A DNA stretch of 25,480 nucleotides from a virus, in IMG/VR virus record IMGVR_UViG_3300021364_001330, positions 1 through 25,480 of that record; one strand, given 5' to 3'. The translations under genes and the position numbers were made by a program. A model generated the notes under the pieces. It searched no databases. It worked only from the letters and a program-made list of their open reading frames with translations, and was not told where the DNA came from. How positions within the stretch are numbered: the first letter of the stretch is position 1; each line of letters opens with the position of its first letter. Below are positions 16,543 to 24,637 of this stretch, piece after piece.

Positions 16543-17076
16543 ATGGCATTTAATATTAACGAGTTTAAATCACAACTAGTAGGTGGTGGTGCTCGGTCTT
16601 CCCTTTTCCAAGTGCAGATACTCAATCCTGTGGCTCCTGAAGCAGATTTCAAAGTTCCGTTTATGGTTAGGGCTGGTGGAATTCCAGCCTCAAACATAGG
16701 TTCATTTGAGGTTCCTTACTTCGGTAGAAACATCAAATATGCTGGTGATAGAACATTTGATGACTGGACAGTCACAGTAATTAATGATGAGGATTTCATT
16801 GTAAGAAATGGCTTCGAGGCTTGGATGAACGCTATCAATACTCATGATAGTAATGTTCGTGCATTACCTCAGGACTACAAGTCCAATGCCGTTATTACAC
16901 AATATAGCAAAGATGGTGATGCTATCAGATCTTATGTATTTGAAGGCATGTATCCAACAACTATTGACCAGATCGACATGGATTGGTCAAACGTTGATGC
17001 TATAGAGGAATTCGGTGTGACATTTGCATACGACTTCTGGAGAGTTGAAGGCAGCACTGGAATTCCAACTACATAA
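16543..17076 (+). CDS. gp19: Tail tube protein gp19
   Basis: A 177-residue protein (T4 gp19 is 163) right after the sheath. The pattern MAFNINEFKSQLVGGGARSSLFQVQIL, VPFMVRAGGIPASNIGSFEVPYFGRNIKYAGDRTFDDWTVTVINDEDF and FEGMYPTTIDQIDMDWSN is that of phage tube proteins, which stack as hexamers to make the DNA channel and template sheath assembly. Ribosome site TAGGAGAAA. It is followed 17 bases later by the portal gene. Confidence 0.95.
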   Translation: MAFNINEFKSQLVGGGARSSLFQVQILNPVAPEADFKVPFMVRAGGIPASNIGSFEVPYFGRNIKYAGDRTFDDWTVTVINDEDFIVRNGFEAWMNAINTHDSNVRALPQDYKSNAVITQYSKDGDAIRSYVFEGMYPTTIDQIDMDWSNVDAIEEFGVTFAYDFWRVEGSTGIPTT

Positions 17077-17093
17077 TTTAAATAGGTGATATT

Positions 17094-18629
17094 TTGAAAA
17101 TTTTTGGCTTTGAAATAAAGAGGGCCGAAGATGAAATCGACAATATTCCGGTTTCATTTGCGGAGCCCCAAAATGATGATGGTGCAATTACAGTAGGTAA
17201 TGCGCTAGGTGGTTTTTATAATACAATTTTAGATATGGAAGGCTCTGCTAAAACAGAGTCTGAGTTAATTACTAGATATCGTCACATGGCGATGCAACCT
17301 GAGATTTCTCAGGCGATTGACGACATAGTCAACGAAGCAATTAGTATTGACACAAACGACCAAGTGGTAGAGATTGCTCTTAATGAGACAGACTTACCAG
17401 AAAAGGTTAGGAAGAAAATTGTTGATGAGTTTGATAACATACTAACGCTATTTGATTTTACAAATAACGCCTATGATATGTTTTATAAGTTCTATGTGGA
17501 CGGTAGATTAAATTATCACATTATTATTGATGATAATGATTTAAAGAAAGGAATTGTAGAATTAAGATATGTAGACCCTCGTAAGTTAAAACTTATTAGG
17601 GAAGTTGACAAAAAACAAAAAGATAAACACTCTGGTATTCCAACGAAAAGAGTTAAAAATGAATACTACATGTATTCAGATACTGGATTCCAGAATACAA
17701 GCACTGGAGGCGTAGGGTCGCCGGTTCCTGGTGGTACAACCGGGTTTAAAATTGCGAAGGACTCTATTGGTAGAGTGACTTCAGGATTGATGAATGAGAA
17801 TAATAGTTTAGTATTATCTCATTTACATCCAGCAATTAAGGCACTTAATCAGCTTCGTATGCTTGAGGACGCAACAGTCATTTATACTTTGACTCGCGCG
17901 CCAGAGAGAAGAATTTTTTATATTGATGTAGGTAATTTGCCTAAGAATAAGGCGGAACAATATCTTAGAGATATGATGGCCCGCCATAAAAATAAACTTC
18001 AGTATAATTCGTCAACAGGTGAAATTACAGATTCACGTAAAATGTTGACAATGACTGAAGATTTTTGGTTCCCTCGTAGAGGTGGCGAAAGGTCAACCGA
18101 GGTTGATACTTTAGCCGGAGGTGCAGCTCAAGCTTTAAGTACTGATGAGAACCTTCAGTATTTTCAGCGTAAGTTATATAAAGCACTGAAGGTACCTTTA
18201 ACAAGATTGGAACCAGAAACACAGGCAACTTTTGGACGTGCATCTGAAATTACTCGTGATGAACTAAAATTTGGTAAGTTCATACGTAGGGTAAGAACAA
18301 GATTTTCTTGGTTATTCAATATGGTACTTGAGAAACAATTGGTATTGAAAGGAATTTTAACACCAGAAGAGTTTAACGAAATCAGAAATCAAATTCGTTA
18401 TGACTTTGTAAAAGACAACTATTTCGAGGAACTTAAGGAAGCTGAGATATTAAGAGAAAGATTAACTACATTAAGAGACGTAGCTGATTACACTGGTAAG
18501 TATTTCTCTCATCAATGGATTGTGAAAAATGTTCTTCAAATGTCTGAAGAAAAGGCAAATGAAATGGAAGATGAGATTGAACAAGAAAGAAGAGCAGGCG
18601 CGTTTGATGATGAAGACCAAGGTTTTTAA
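17094..18629 (+). CDS. gp20: Portal vertex protein gp20
   Basis: A 511-residue protein (T4 gp20 is 524). The start codon is TTG (17094-17096): a good AGGTGAT ribosome site lies just upstream, no in-frame ATG is near, and the encoded MKIFGFEIKR start fits the family. Core blocks are LITRYRHMAMQPEISQAIDDIVNEAI, YVDPRKLKLIREV, MLEDATVIYTLTRAPERRIFYIDVGNLPKNKAEQYLRDMM and YFQRKLYKALKVPLTRLEPETQATFGRASEITRDELKFGKF. It forms the dodecameric portal for DNA entry and nucleates prohead assembly. The rare start codon may hold down its level relative to capsid genes, as suits a 12-copy protein; this is inference. Confidence 0.96.
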   Translation: MKIFGFEIKRAEDEIDNIPVSFAEPQNDDGAITVGNALGGFYNTILDMEGSAKTESELITRYRHMAMQPEISQAIDDIVNEAISIDTNDQVVEIALNETDLPEKVRKKIVDEFDNILTLFDFTNNAYDMFYKFYVDGRLNYHIIIDDNDLKKGIVELRYVDPRKLKLIREVDKKQKDKHSGIPTKRVKNEYYMYSDTGFQNTSTGGVGSPVPGGTTGFKIAKDSIGRVTSGLMNENNSLVLSHLHPAIKALNQLRMLEDATVIYTLTRAPERRIFYIDVGNLPKNKAEQYLRDMMARHKNKLQYNSSTGEITDSRKMLTMTEDFWFPRRGGERSTEVDTLAGGAAQALSTDENLQYFQRKLYKALKVPLTRLEPETQATFGRASEITRDELKFGKFIRRVRTRFSWLFNMVLEKQLVLKGILTPEEFNEIRNQIRYDFVKDNYFEELKEAEILRERLTTLRDVADYTGKYFSHQWIVKNVLQMSEEKANEMEDEIEQERRAGAFDDEDQGF

Positions 18630-18635
18630 TAAATA
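18628..18635 (+). promoter_or_regulatory. Near-consensus late promoter octamer (AATAAATA)
   Basis: One mismatch to TATAAATA, overlapping the portal stop codon and 27 bases before the ATG at 18663. Same variant and arrangement as at 1786-1793. Confidence 0.45.
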
Positions 18636-18662
18636 GATAATAGAATTAAATAGGGACTCAAT

Positions 18663-20246
18663 ATGAAACAATTTAAAGACATTCTCTCCGAGGTAGGCCA
18701 ACCAAAGGCGCCCGAAGAAAAGAGATTTAAAGACCAACATGAGATTGAGCGAATCGATCATCCTGTTGCTTTGGATTCTCAATTTACAGGCGACATTGAA
18801 GGTTTAACACCCAAGAAACGTCCGGCCGATAATGCTAAGGGAGACGATAAAAAAGCTTACGACCAAGCTTATAAAAAGAAAGTTTCTCAAACTCTACCAA
18901 AACGTGGCGTGACCATCGTTGCAGATGATGAAGATATTTCAGAAGACTGGGACGAAATGTTTGATGTAATTGCAGAAGAAATCTCAACTTATGACATTGA
19001 TTTAGATGAATTGTCAGAAGAAGAACTTGACGAGGTTATAGGACGTGCTGCAAGAGCAATCGGTAGAGGTATTAAAAGACAAACCATAGACAGATTTACA
19101 ACTTCTGGTAAAGCAGGTAGAGCTGAAAGACAAGCAGATAAGCTAGAAAAGAAAATAAAAGCTAAGGAACGCTTGAAAAAAGCTCAGGAAAGATTACAAA
19201 AGGCCAAAGACGCAATTCAAGCAGCTAAAGAAGCCGAACGAAATGCTGCAAGATCTGAAAGCGTTGATATTGAGCAAATGTCAATTACTGAAATCCTCGG
19301 TTTTAAAAACAAGAAACCTGAAGATAAATGGGACGACGAATACGATAAAATCATGGGTGATGAAGACCCTAATGATGCTCCAGAACAAGAAGAAGGTTAT
19401 GATGAATCAGCATGTGTTGAGGATATGATGAAACTTCATGCTTCTGGTTGTTCCAAACACGAAATGTATGAAAAAATCAAAGAAAAGTATGGCTGTTCAA
19501 AGTCAACTTTTGAAGGTTTATATGCTTCAAACTGTATGGGCGAAGATGAAAAAGTTGAGGAAGAAACTGAAACAGAAACTGAAACAGACTCAGCTGATAC
19601 TCTTGATGCTCAACCAGATGAAGCTCCAAAAGTAAAACAAGATAAACTATCACCTTCAGCTGTTGAAATCGGTGTGTCTGGTGGTAGAAAAATTAAAGTC
19701 ACATTTAAAGAAATGTTAGAAAAAATCAGTACAGAGGAAGAACTCTTGGAGAGTCCCCAAGAAGAAATTCCAATGATGATGAAACAATTACATTTCATTT
19801 GTTACGCCTCAGAAGAGATTAGTGAATATCTGAAGAGTGGTGTTGACCCAGAAGAGTGGTGGCAAAATAAACTTGCTGATGTATTCAGTAATGTTAAATC
19901 ACTCTACGCATGGTCAAAAGGAGACCAACTGGTAAATCCTGTAAAAAAGATTAGTGCGGCCGCAATGTTTGACAAGGCCGGTATGCTAGGATTTGCAGAG
20001 TCTACTGAAGAGCTTGAAGAGTCATCTGTAAAGTTTTCAGGTAATAAATTGAGAGCTAGAGCTGGTCAAGCAAAATTAGATAATGGTAAAAGAGTAAAGG
20101 TTGATAAACAAAAGGCTCAACTTTTAACTGATTTCTTTAAGCAATTAAAGCCAAAGGATGCCAAGGAAATGGCATCAAAATTAATGGCAGACGAGGACCA
20201 ATTTGATGAGGTCGTTCAGTTTGCAGAAATTACGCTAGGCGGATAA
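18663..20246 (+). CDS. Prohead-core-type protein in the gp67/gp68 position, enlarged
   Basis: A 527-residue, highly charged protein between portal and protease, where T4 has the small core proteins gp67 and gp68 (80 and 141 residues). The N-terminus KQFKDILSEVGQP contains LSE, a gp21 cleavage consensus ([LI]-x-E). Residues about 150-200 form a Lys/Ala/Glu coiled coil. Around residues 250-290 is a Cys module, C-x(3)-M-x-L-x-ASGCSKHEM...KYGC...LYASNC, with regular spacing. Glu/Thr repeats follow (ETETETET), and the C-terminal half (MLEKISTEEELL onward, with EEWWQNKLADVFSNVKSLYAW) looks like an ordered helical domain. It probably acts as a scaffold component cut by gp21. Assignment rests on position, composition and the cleavage motif. 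Confidence 0.65.
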   Translation: MKQFKDILSEVGQPKAPEEKRFKDQHEIERIDHPVALDSQFTGDIEGLTPKKRPADNAKGDDKKAYDQAYKKKVSQTLPKRGVTIVADDEDISEDWDEMFDVIAEEISTYDIDLDELSEEELDEVIGRAARAIGRGIKRQTIDRFTTSGKAGRAERQADKLEKKIKAKERLKKAQERLQKAKDAIQAAKEAERNAARSESVDIEQMSITEILGFKNKKPEDKWDDEYDKIMGDEDPNDAPEQEEGYDESACVEDMMKLHASGCSKHEMYEKIKEKYGCSKSTFEGLYASNCMGEDEKVEEETETETETDSADTLDAQPDEAPKVKQDKLSPSAVEIGVSGGRKIKVTFKEMLEKISTEEELLESPQEEIPMMMKQLHFICYASEEISEYLKSGVDPEEWWQNKLADVFSNVKSLYAWSKGDQLVNPVKKISAAAMFDKAGMLGFAESTEELEESSVKFSGNKLRARAGQAKLDNGKRVKVDKQKAQLLTDFFKQLKPKDAKEMASKLMADEDQFDEVVQFAEITLGG

Positions 20247-20251
20247 TAGTT

Positions 20252-20259
20252 TATAAATA
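20252..20259 (+). promoter_or_regulatory. T4-type late promoter octamer before gp21
   Basis: Exact TATAAATA five bases after the preceding stop; expected start near 20265, 18 bases before the gp21 ATG. Confidence 0.7.
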
Positions 20260-20282
20260 ATATTTAAATAGGTAATACCATT

Positions 20283-20966
20283 ATGAAACTTATATCAGAA
20301 TATACAGAAGATTGCGAAATCATCACAGAGGCTGCCGAGAATGGAAAGAAAACTCATTTCATCGAAGGTATCTTCATGCAAGGTGATATTAAAAATCGCA
20401 ATGGTAGAATTTACCCCTGCGAGACTCTTGAAAACGAAATGAAACGTTATGAAAATGATTTCATTAAAACAAAGAGAGCTTTAGGGGAACTAGGGCATCC
20501 CGATGGTCCAACAATCAACGGGGACCGTGTTTCACATTTAATAACAGAGATGAAACGCGACGGAAACAATTTTTACGGAAAGGCAAAAATCCTTTCAACT
20601 CCTATGGGAGAAATTGTAAAAACTTTTATAGACGAAGGTGTCAAGATTGGTGTTTCTACACGAGGTCTTGGTTCAGTAAAACAACTGAAAGATGGCGTAA
20701 TGCAAGTCCAAGATGACTTTCATTTATCTACAGTTGATATTGTGACAGACCCTTCCGCTCCAGATGCTTTTGTAAATGGCATTATGGAGAATAGAGAGTA
20801 TTACTACGATATCGCTTCTAATACTTGGAGAGCTCAACAGGTAGCTGATGTTATCGATGAGATTGTCGAAGAAGTAGAGAAAAAGGTAAATCGTGTAGTG
20901 CGCAAAATTGACGAAGATACGGCTACAAGAATGTTTGAAACATTTATCCGTACTTTAAGAAATTAA
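20283..20966 (+). CDS. gp21: Prohead core protease gp21
   Basis: A 227-residue protein (T4 gp21 is 212) of the prohead protease family. NRNGRIYPCETLENEM (38-53) is the usual N-terminal block; GELGHP (68-73) holds catalytic His72 and GVSTRG (123-128) catalytic Ser125, followed by DFHLSTVDIVTDPSAPDAFV, which is strongly conserved. It digests the scaffold and trims capsid proteins after [LI]-x-E before DNA packaging. It lies directly before its scaffold (gp22) and capsid (gp23) substrates, with its own late promoter octamer. Confidence 0.95.
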   Translation: MKLISEYTEDCEIITEAAENGKKTHFIEGIFMQGDIKNRNGRIYPCETLENEMKRYENDFIKTKRALGELGHPDGPTINGDRVSHLITEMKRDGNNFYGKAKILSTPMGEIVKTFIDEGVKIGVSTRGLGSVKQLKDGVMQVQDDFHLSTVDIVTDPSAPDAFVNGIMENREYYYDIASNTWRAQQVADVIDEIVEEVEKKVNRVVRKIDEDTATRMFETFIRTLRN

Positions 20967-20971
20967 CTTTT

Positions 20972-20979
20972 TATAAATA
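20972..20979 (+). promoter_or_regulatory. T4-type late promoter octamer before gp22
   Basis: Exact TATAAATA in the 75-base gap between gp21 and gp22; expected start near 20985, about 57 bases before the gp22 ATG. Confidence 0.75.
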
Positions 20980-21041
20980 AAAACAGTCAAATTATTGGTT
21001 TGTTAAAAATTATTGTTATAACATAATAAAGGAGAAAAATT

Positions 21042-22028
21042 ATGGCAGACGGAAAAGAATTCGTTGCTGATGACGGTATCTCAAAAGTACCTAATCCTAT
21101 TTCACCTGAAGGTGGAGAAGGCAAAAAGGACAAGTTGAAGAAAACCGCTGAAGATAAGCCTAAAGATGCAGTTGACCCTAAAAAGGTAGTTCCTGGCCAA
21201 GAAAAAGCCGGTGAACCAGTTCCTACTGCAGAAGATGTAGAAACAGAAGAAGTAGAAACTATTGAAGAAGTAGTTGTTGAATCTTCTATTGAATCAATCA
21301 TCGAAGGCGAAGACTTATCGGAAGAATTCAAAAGCAAAATCTCATTAGTTTTTGAAGCAGCTTTAAACGAAGAAGTTAACAAAAGAACAGAGTCCATCAA
21401 AGAAGAGCTTGAAGCTTCTTTAGATGAATCATTAAGTGAAGCAGTTGAATCCAGAATGGAAGAAATTGTTGAAAACGTAGATAAGTATCTTGACTACGTT
21501 GTTAATGAATGGACAAAAGAGAACGAAATTGCTATCGAAAGTGGTATCAAAGTAGAAATGGCAGAATCATTAATGTCAGGTCTTAAAGGATTATTCACAG
21601 AGCATAATATTGCTGTTGATGAATCTACTGTCGATGTTGTTTCTGAACTCGAAGCAAAAGTTTCTGACCTTGAGGAAAAGCACAATGAACTCGTAAATGA
21701 GAACATTGACCTTCAGAGAGTAATCTCTGGTTCTCAGGCAGGTAAAGTATTTGATGAAATCGCTGAAGGCTTATCTGAAAATCAGGTTGAGCGTTTAAAG
21801 GTTTTATCTGAAAAGCTTGATATTGAAGATTTAGAGTCTTATACTGAAAATCTTCAAGTAATTAAGGAGTCATTCTTCTCTAGCAAACCAGCTGTGGAAA
21901 CACAATCTGATTTACAAGAAGAAAATGACGAAATTATTCTAGATGAACAGGAAGTAGTTAAACCAGCTTCTGATTACTCATCTATTAATGCTCTCGTAGA
22001 GGCATTTAACACTAGAAAGAATAATTAA
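21042..22028 (+). CDS. gp22: Prohead core scaffold protein gp22
   Basis: A 328-residue acidic, helix-rich protein (T4 gp22 is 269) between protease and major capsid. The first 75 residues are Lys/Pro/Glu-rich and disordered-looking. Residues about 80-170 and 200-265 are coiled-coil type with heptad Leu/Val/Ile spacing (for example VSELEAKVSDLEEKHNELVN). The C-terminus YSSINALVEAFNTRKN is typical of gp22 relatives. Several [LI]-x-E sites (for example LSE) are potential gp21 cuts. It forms the inner scaffold of the prohead and is degraded before packaging. Ribosome site AAGGAGAAA is strong. Confidence 0.88.
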   Translation: MADGKEFVADDGISKVPNPISPEGGEGKKDKLKKTAEDKPKDAVDPKKVVPGQEKAGEPVPTAEDVETEEVETIEEVVVESSIESIIEGEDLSEEFKSKISLVFEAALNEEVNKRTESIKEELEASLDESLSEAVESRMEEIVENVDKYLDYVVNEWTKENEIAIESGIKVEMAESLMSGLKGLFTEHNIAVDESTVDVVSELEAKVSDLEEKHNELVNENIDLQRVISGSQAGKVFDEIAEGLSENQVERLKVLSEKLDIEDLESYTENLQVIKESFFSSKPAVETQSDLQEENDEIILDEQEVVKPASDYSSINALVEAFNTRKNN

Positions 22029-22085
22029 TTTTAACTTGGTTTTATTAATTAAATTAAATTAATTTTATTTTAAAGGAGATCCGAA

Positions 22086-23411
22086 ATGGATAATTACTCA
22101 AGACTAGTGGAAAAGTGGGGCCCTGTACTAGAGCACGAATCTTTTTCACCTATTAGTGACGCGCACAAAAGAGCTGTGACAGCTACTGTGCTCGAAAATA
22201 CTGAAAAGGCACTAATGGAATCTGGTGATTTATCAGCTAACATGACTTCACTTTTAAGTGAAGCATCACCGACTAACGATGCTGGAACAGGTGGCTTTAG
22301 TGGCCTATCTGGAAACGCTGCTGCTGGTCCGGTTGCTGGTTATGACCCAATTCTTATTTCTTTAGTGCGTAGAGCAGTTCCTAACCTAATTGCTTATGAC
22401 ATCTGTGGTGTTCAGCCTATGACTGGTCCTACAGGTCTAATCTTCGCAATGCGCGCAAGATATGGCTCTCAAGGTGGTGCTGAAGCCTTATTCAACGAAG
22501 CTGATACAGACTTCGCTGGAACAGGTACTCATGCAAACACATTGCCTAATGCTAATACTCAGTTAATTACAACTGGTACTGGCTTAGACACAGGTGATGC
22601 TGAGGCTCTAGGTGATGGCGTTGGTGCCGACTATGCTGAAATGGCATTCTCAATCGAGAAAGTGACTGTTTCTGCTAAGACTCGTGCCCTAAAGGCTGAA
22701 TACACAACTGAATTAGCTCAAGACCTTAAAGCTGTTCATGGCTTAGACGCTGAGACAGAATTGGCTAACATTCTTCAAACTGAAATCTTAACAGAAATCA
22801 ATAGAGAAGTTGTTAGAACAATTTATACATCTTCAGTAGTTGGTGCTGAGAACACAGCTTCTGCTGGCGTATTCGACTTAGATGTTGATGCAAATGGTAG
22901 ATGGTCTGTTGAGAAGTTCAAAGGCCTTATGTTCCAAATCGAGCAAGAAGCTAACGCTATTGCTAAAGGAACAAGAAGAGGTAAAGGAAACATCGTAATC
23001 TGTTCTTCAGACGTTGCTTCTGCTCTTCAAATGGCTGGTGTATTAGACTACGCTCCTGCTCTAAACTCTAACTCTCTAGAAGTTGATGACACAGGCAATA
23101 CTTTTGCTGGTGTTCTTAACGGAAGATTCAGAGTTTATGTTGACCCATTTGCTGGCGGAAACTACTTAGTAGTTGGTTATAAGGGTTCATCTGCATTTGA
23201 TGCAGGTTTATTCTACTGCCCATACGTACCATTACAAATGGTCCGTGCCGTTGGTGAAAATAGCTTCCAACCAAAAATTGGATTTAAGACTCGTTACGGA
23301 ATGGTTGCAAACCCATTCGCACAAGGTGATGTGTCTAGCCAAGGACTTGGTTCACTTGCTAACAACGTCAACAAATATTACCGCAAGGTCCGTGTCACGA
23401 ACCTCTTCTAG
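22086..23411 (+). CDS. gp23: Major capsid protein gp23
   Basis: A 441-residue HK97-fold capsid protein with unmistakable T4 gp23 blocks: LVRRAVPNLIAYDICGVQPM, FAMRARYGSQGG, TRALKAEYTTELAQDLKAVHGLDAE, ILTEINREVVR, GVLNGRFRVYVDPFAGGNY and FQPKIGFKTRYGM. T4 gp23 has 521 residues; most of the difference is in the stretch between ARYG and MAFSIEK, where T4 is about 65-70 residues longer. A likely gp21 cut is L57-S-E59/A60 (LLSEASP), near the T4 site after residue 65. The ribosome site AAAGGAGAT is excellent, and a strong terminator follows. No exact late octamer lies in the 57-base gap before it. Confidence 0.97.
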   Translation: MDNYSRLVEKWGPVLEHESFSPISDAHKRAVTATVLENTEKALMESGDLSANMTSLLSEASPTNDAGTGGFSGLSGNAAAGPVAGYDPILISLVRRAVPNLIAYDICGVQPMTGPTGLIFAMRARYGSQGGAEALFNEADTDFAGTGTHANTLPNANTQLITTGTGLDTGDAEALGDGVGADYAEMAFSIEKVTVSAKTRALKAEYTTELAQDLKAVHGLDAETELANILQTEILTEINREVVRTIYTSSVVGAENTASAGVFDLDVDANGRWSVEKFKGLMFQIEQEANAIAKGTRRGKGNIVICSSDVASALQMAGVLDYAPALNSNSLEVDDTGNTFAGVLNGRFRVYVDPFAGGNYLVVGYKGSSAFDAGLFYCPYVPLQMVRAVGENSFQPKIGFKTRYGMVANPFAQGDVSSQGLGSLANNVNKYYRKVRVTNLF

Positions 23412-23446
23412 GATCGTACACTTACTGAGAAGTAATAATAAAAAGA

Positions 23447-23463
23447 GTTTAGGTTCACTAAAC
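23447..23463 (+). other. Hairpin upstream of the gp23 terminator
   Basis: GTTTAG and CTAAAC (6 bp, loop GTTCA), with AAAG and CTTT able to extend the stem. It lies just before the terminator and may protect the capsid mRNA 3' end, or be a second part of the terminator. Confidence 0.5.
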
Positions 23464-23469
23464 CACTTT

Positions 23470-23497
23470 AAAGAGGCCTTCCGGGGCCTCTTTTTTT
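23470..23497 (+). terminator. Rho-independent terminator after gp23
   Basis: A 9-bp stem AAAGAGGCC/GGCCTCTTT with a 6-base loop (TTCCGG), followed by a run of seven T (23491-23497, the first three also closing the stem). This is the strongest terminator seen in the window and would end transcripts of the head genes. Confidence 0.9.
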
Positions 23498-23530
23498 ACA
23501 TAAAATTTATTGTTAACCTATTCTAAGTAG

Positions 23531-23538
23531 TATAAATA
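23531..23538 (+). promoter_or_regulatory. T4-type late promoter octamer abutting the NUMOD3 gene
   Basis: Exact TATAAATA. With T4 spacing (octamer at -13 to -6) transcription would start at 23544, the A of the ATG, predicting a leaderless mRNA. Confidence 0.6.
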
Positions 23539-23543
23539 AAAAT

Positions 23544-23993
23544 ATGAAAGATACTATTGCAGAATTTTTAAACATGACTCCTTTGAATATAGACCTTATT
23601 GGTCTTAAAATACCAGAGGACGCTAAATTCATCGGTGGGGTCCCACCAGTTGGTGGCATGCAGGGCCACACTCACTCGGATGAAGCAAAGCAACAAATAT
23701 CTGAAATCCAAAAGAAAAGATTTGCTGAAGGATTACATCCGTGGATAGGTAGATCTCATAATGATGAAAGTAAAAAGAAGATAAGTATGGCAAAGAAAGG
23801 TGTAAAATTATCTGAAGAACATAAAAAGAAAATCGGCAAAGGCCGAAAGGGTAAGGTTCAATCAGAAGAAACTAAAGCAAAAATTTCTGCGGCAATGAAA
23901 GGTAAATCTAATAAAAAGGGTTATAAATTAACTCAGGAACAAAGAGATAAGATTGCTGCTGCTAGAAGAGGGAAAAAATTCCCTCGTTCCTAA
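23544..23993 (+). CDS. NUMOD3-repeat DNA-binding protein without nuclease domain
   Basis: A 149-residue basic protein. From residue 46 there are about four NUMOD3-like units, each H/L-[ST]-x-E-x-K-x-K-I-[SG] followed by a K-G-[KR] turn: HSDEAKQQISEIQKKRF, HNDESKKKISMAKKG, LSEEHKKKIGKGRKG, QSEETKAKISAAMKG and LTQEQRDKIAAARRG. NUMOD3 modules bind DNA in phage homing endonucleases (GIY-YIG and HNH), but no GIY-YIG or HNH motif is present here. The N-terminus (MKDTIAEFLNMTPLNIDLIG) is unrelated. It may be a remnant of a free-standing homing endonuclease or a DNA-binding protein in its own right. No ribosome site precedes the ATG. The 3' end overlaps the convergent gene by 4 bases. Confidence 0.75.
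   Translation: MKDTIAEFLNMTPLNIDLIGLKIPEDAKFIGGVPPVGGMQGHTHSDEAKQQISEIQKKRFAEGLHPWIGRSHNDESKKKISMAKKGVKLSEEHKKKIGKGRKGKVQSEETKAKISAAMKGKSNKKGYKLTQEQRDKIAAARRGKKFPRS
23968..23985. other. Hairpin at convergent gene ends
   Basis: GAGGGAA and TTCCCTC form a 7-bp stem with an AAAA loop, at the end of the NUMOD3 gene where it meets the convergent minus-strand gene. No clear T run follows on either strand, so a terminator role is only possible. Confidence 0.4.
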
Positions 23994-24307
23994 TCCCAGA
24001 TAAAATTTTCCCAAGGTTCATAACAACCATCGCAACCGATAGCTGAATTATCACAACCTCTGTTATCGTCAAAAATCTCTAACTTGATTTTGTCAAACAT
24101 ATCTTTTGTCAGTTTGACCATATTGACATTTTCCATAAAGATACATGATTCATAATCAATAGACATAGGCTTTACGTCGATATGATTTTCGCCAAACTCT
24201 TTAATCATTCCAACATATCTCTTACCATTCAAGAAAAACTGACACTGTTCAAAAGTATCACCAAATGTTTCTTGACCAAGTTTAGTCCATTTTTCAAATA
24301 ATTTCAT
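23990..24307 (-). CDS. Hypothetical protein with C-terminal cysteines
   Basis: A 105-residue protein not recognised as any known family. It looks mixed alpha/beta, starting MKLFEKWTKLGQETFGDTFEQ. The last 25 residues contain three Cys (GCDNSAIGCDGCYEPW), which could bind a metal. Its ATG overlaps the TAA of the upstream gene (TAATG read on the minus strand), so the two are made together. Its TAG stop overlaps the stop of the convergent NUMOD3 gene. An early, non-virion role is suggested by strand and promoter. Confidence 0.7.
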   Translation of the reverse strand: MKLFEKWTKLGQETFGDTFEQCQFFLNGKRYVGMIKEFGENHIDVKPMSIDYESCIFMENVNMVKLTKDMFDKIKLEIFDDNRGCDNSAIGCDGCYEPWENFIWD

Positions 24308-24606
24308 TATGCAATCTCCTTATAACCAGCAGCTTTACCATAGAATCCTAAAGATTCTAGTTTTAAAACAATCTCGTTAAATGCAGCACCTTCGCTGTTT
24401 TGTGGATAGATACCGACTGTCATTGGGTCGTCGATAAACAATTGACAATTTTCCCAGATTGGGTTATTGGAAATGTAATCATTAATGATTTTCTTTCCTT
24501 TTTCAAAGAGATTCTCGTCTCTAGTTCTGACCTCGAAGTCAGTAATTTCATAACCGTCCATAGTCAAAGATGGTTCCGGTTGGTTTCCTAATATTCTTAT
24601 TTCCAT
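24307..24606 (-). CDS. Hypothetical early-type protein
   Basis: A 99-residue acidic protein (MEIRILGNQPEPSLTMDGYEITDFEV...). No family is recognised and no membrane segment is seen. It is the first gene of a two-gene minus-strand operon: a strong AGGAG ribosome site lies 6-7 bases before the ATG, and a consensus-like promoter lies 30-60 bases upstream. Opposite strand and host-type promoter are typical of early phage genes that act on the host, but its function cannot be inferred. Confidence 0.75.
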   Translation of the reverse strand: MEIRILGNQPEPSLTMDGYEITDFEVRTRDENLFEKGKKIINDYISNNPIWENCQLFIDDPMTVGIYPQNSEGAAFNEIVLKLESLGFYGKAAGYKEIA

Positions 24607-24637
24607 TTAAACTCCTTTTTTCCTAATTTATATAACC

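Noticed and set aside
16311-16697. 128-codon minus-strand frame across the gp18-gp19 junction
   Set aside because: Antisense to two conserved genes; product resembles no protein and lacks start signals.
20987-21400. 137-codon open frame on the minus strand opposite gp22
   Set aside because: Ser/Thr-rich low-complexity product mirroring the acidic codons of gp22; no ribosome site and fully overlaps a clear gene.
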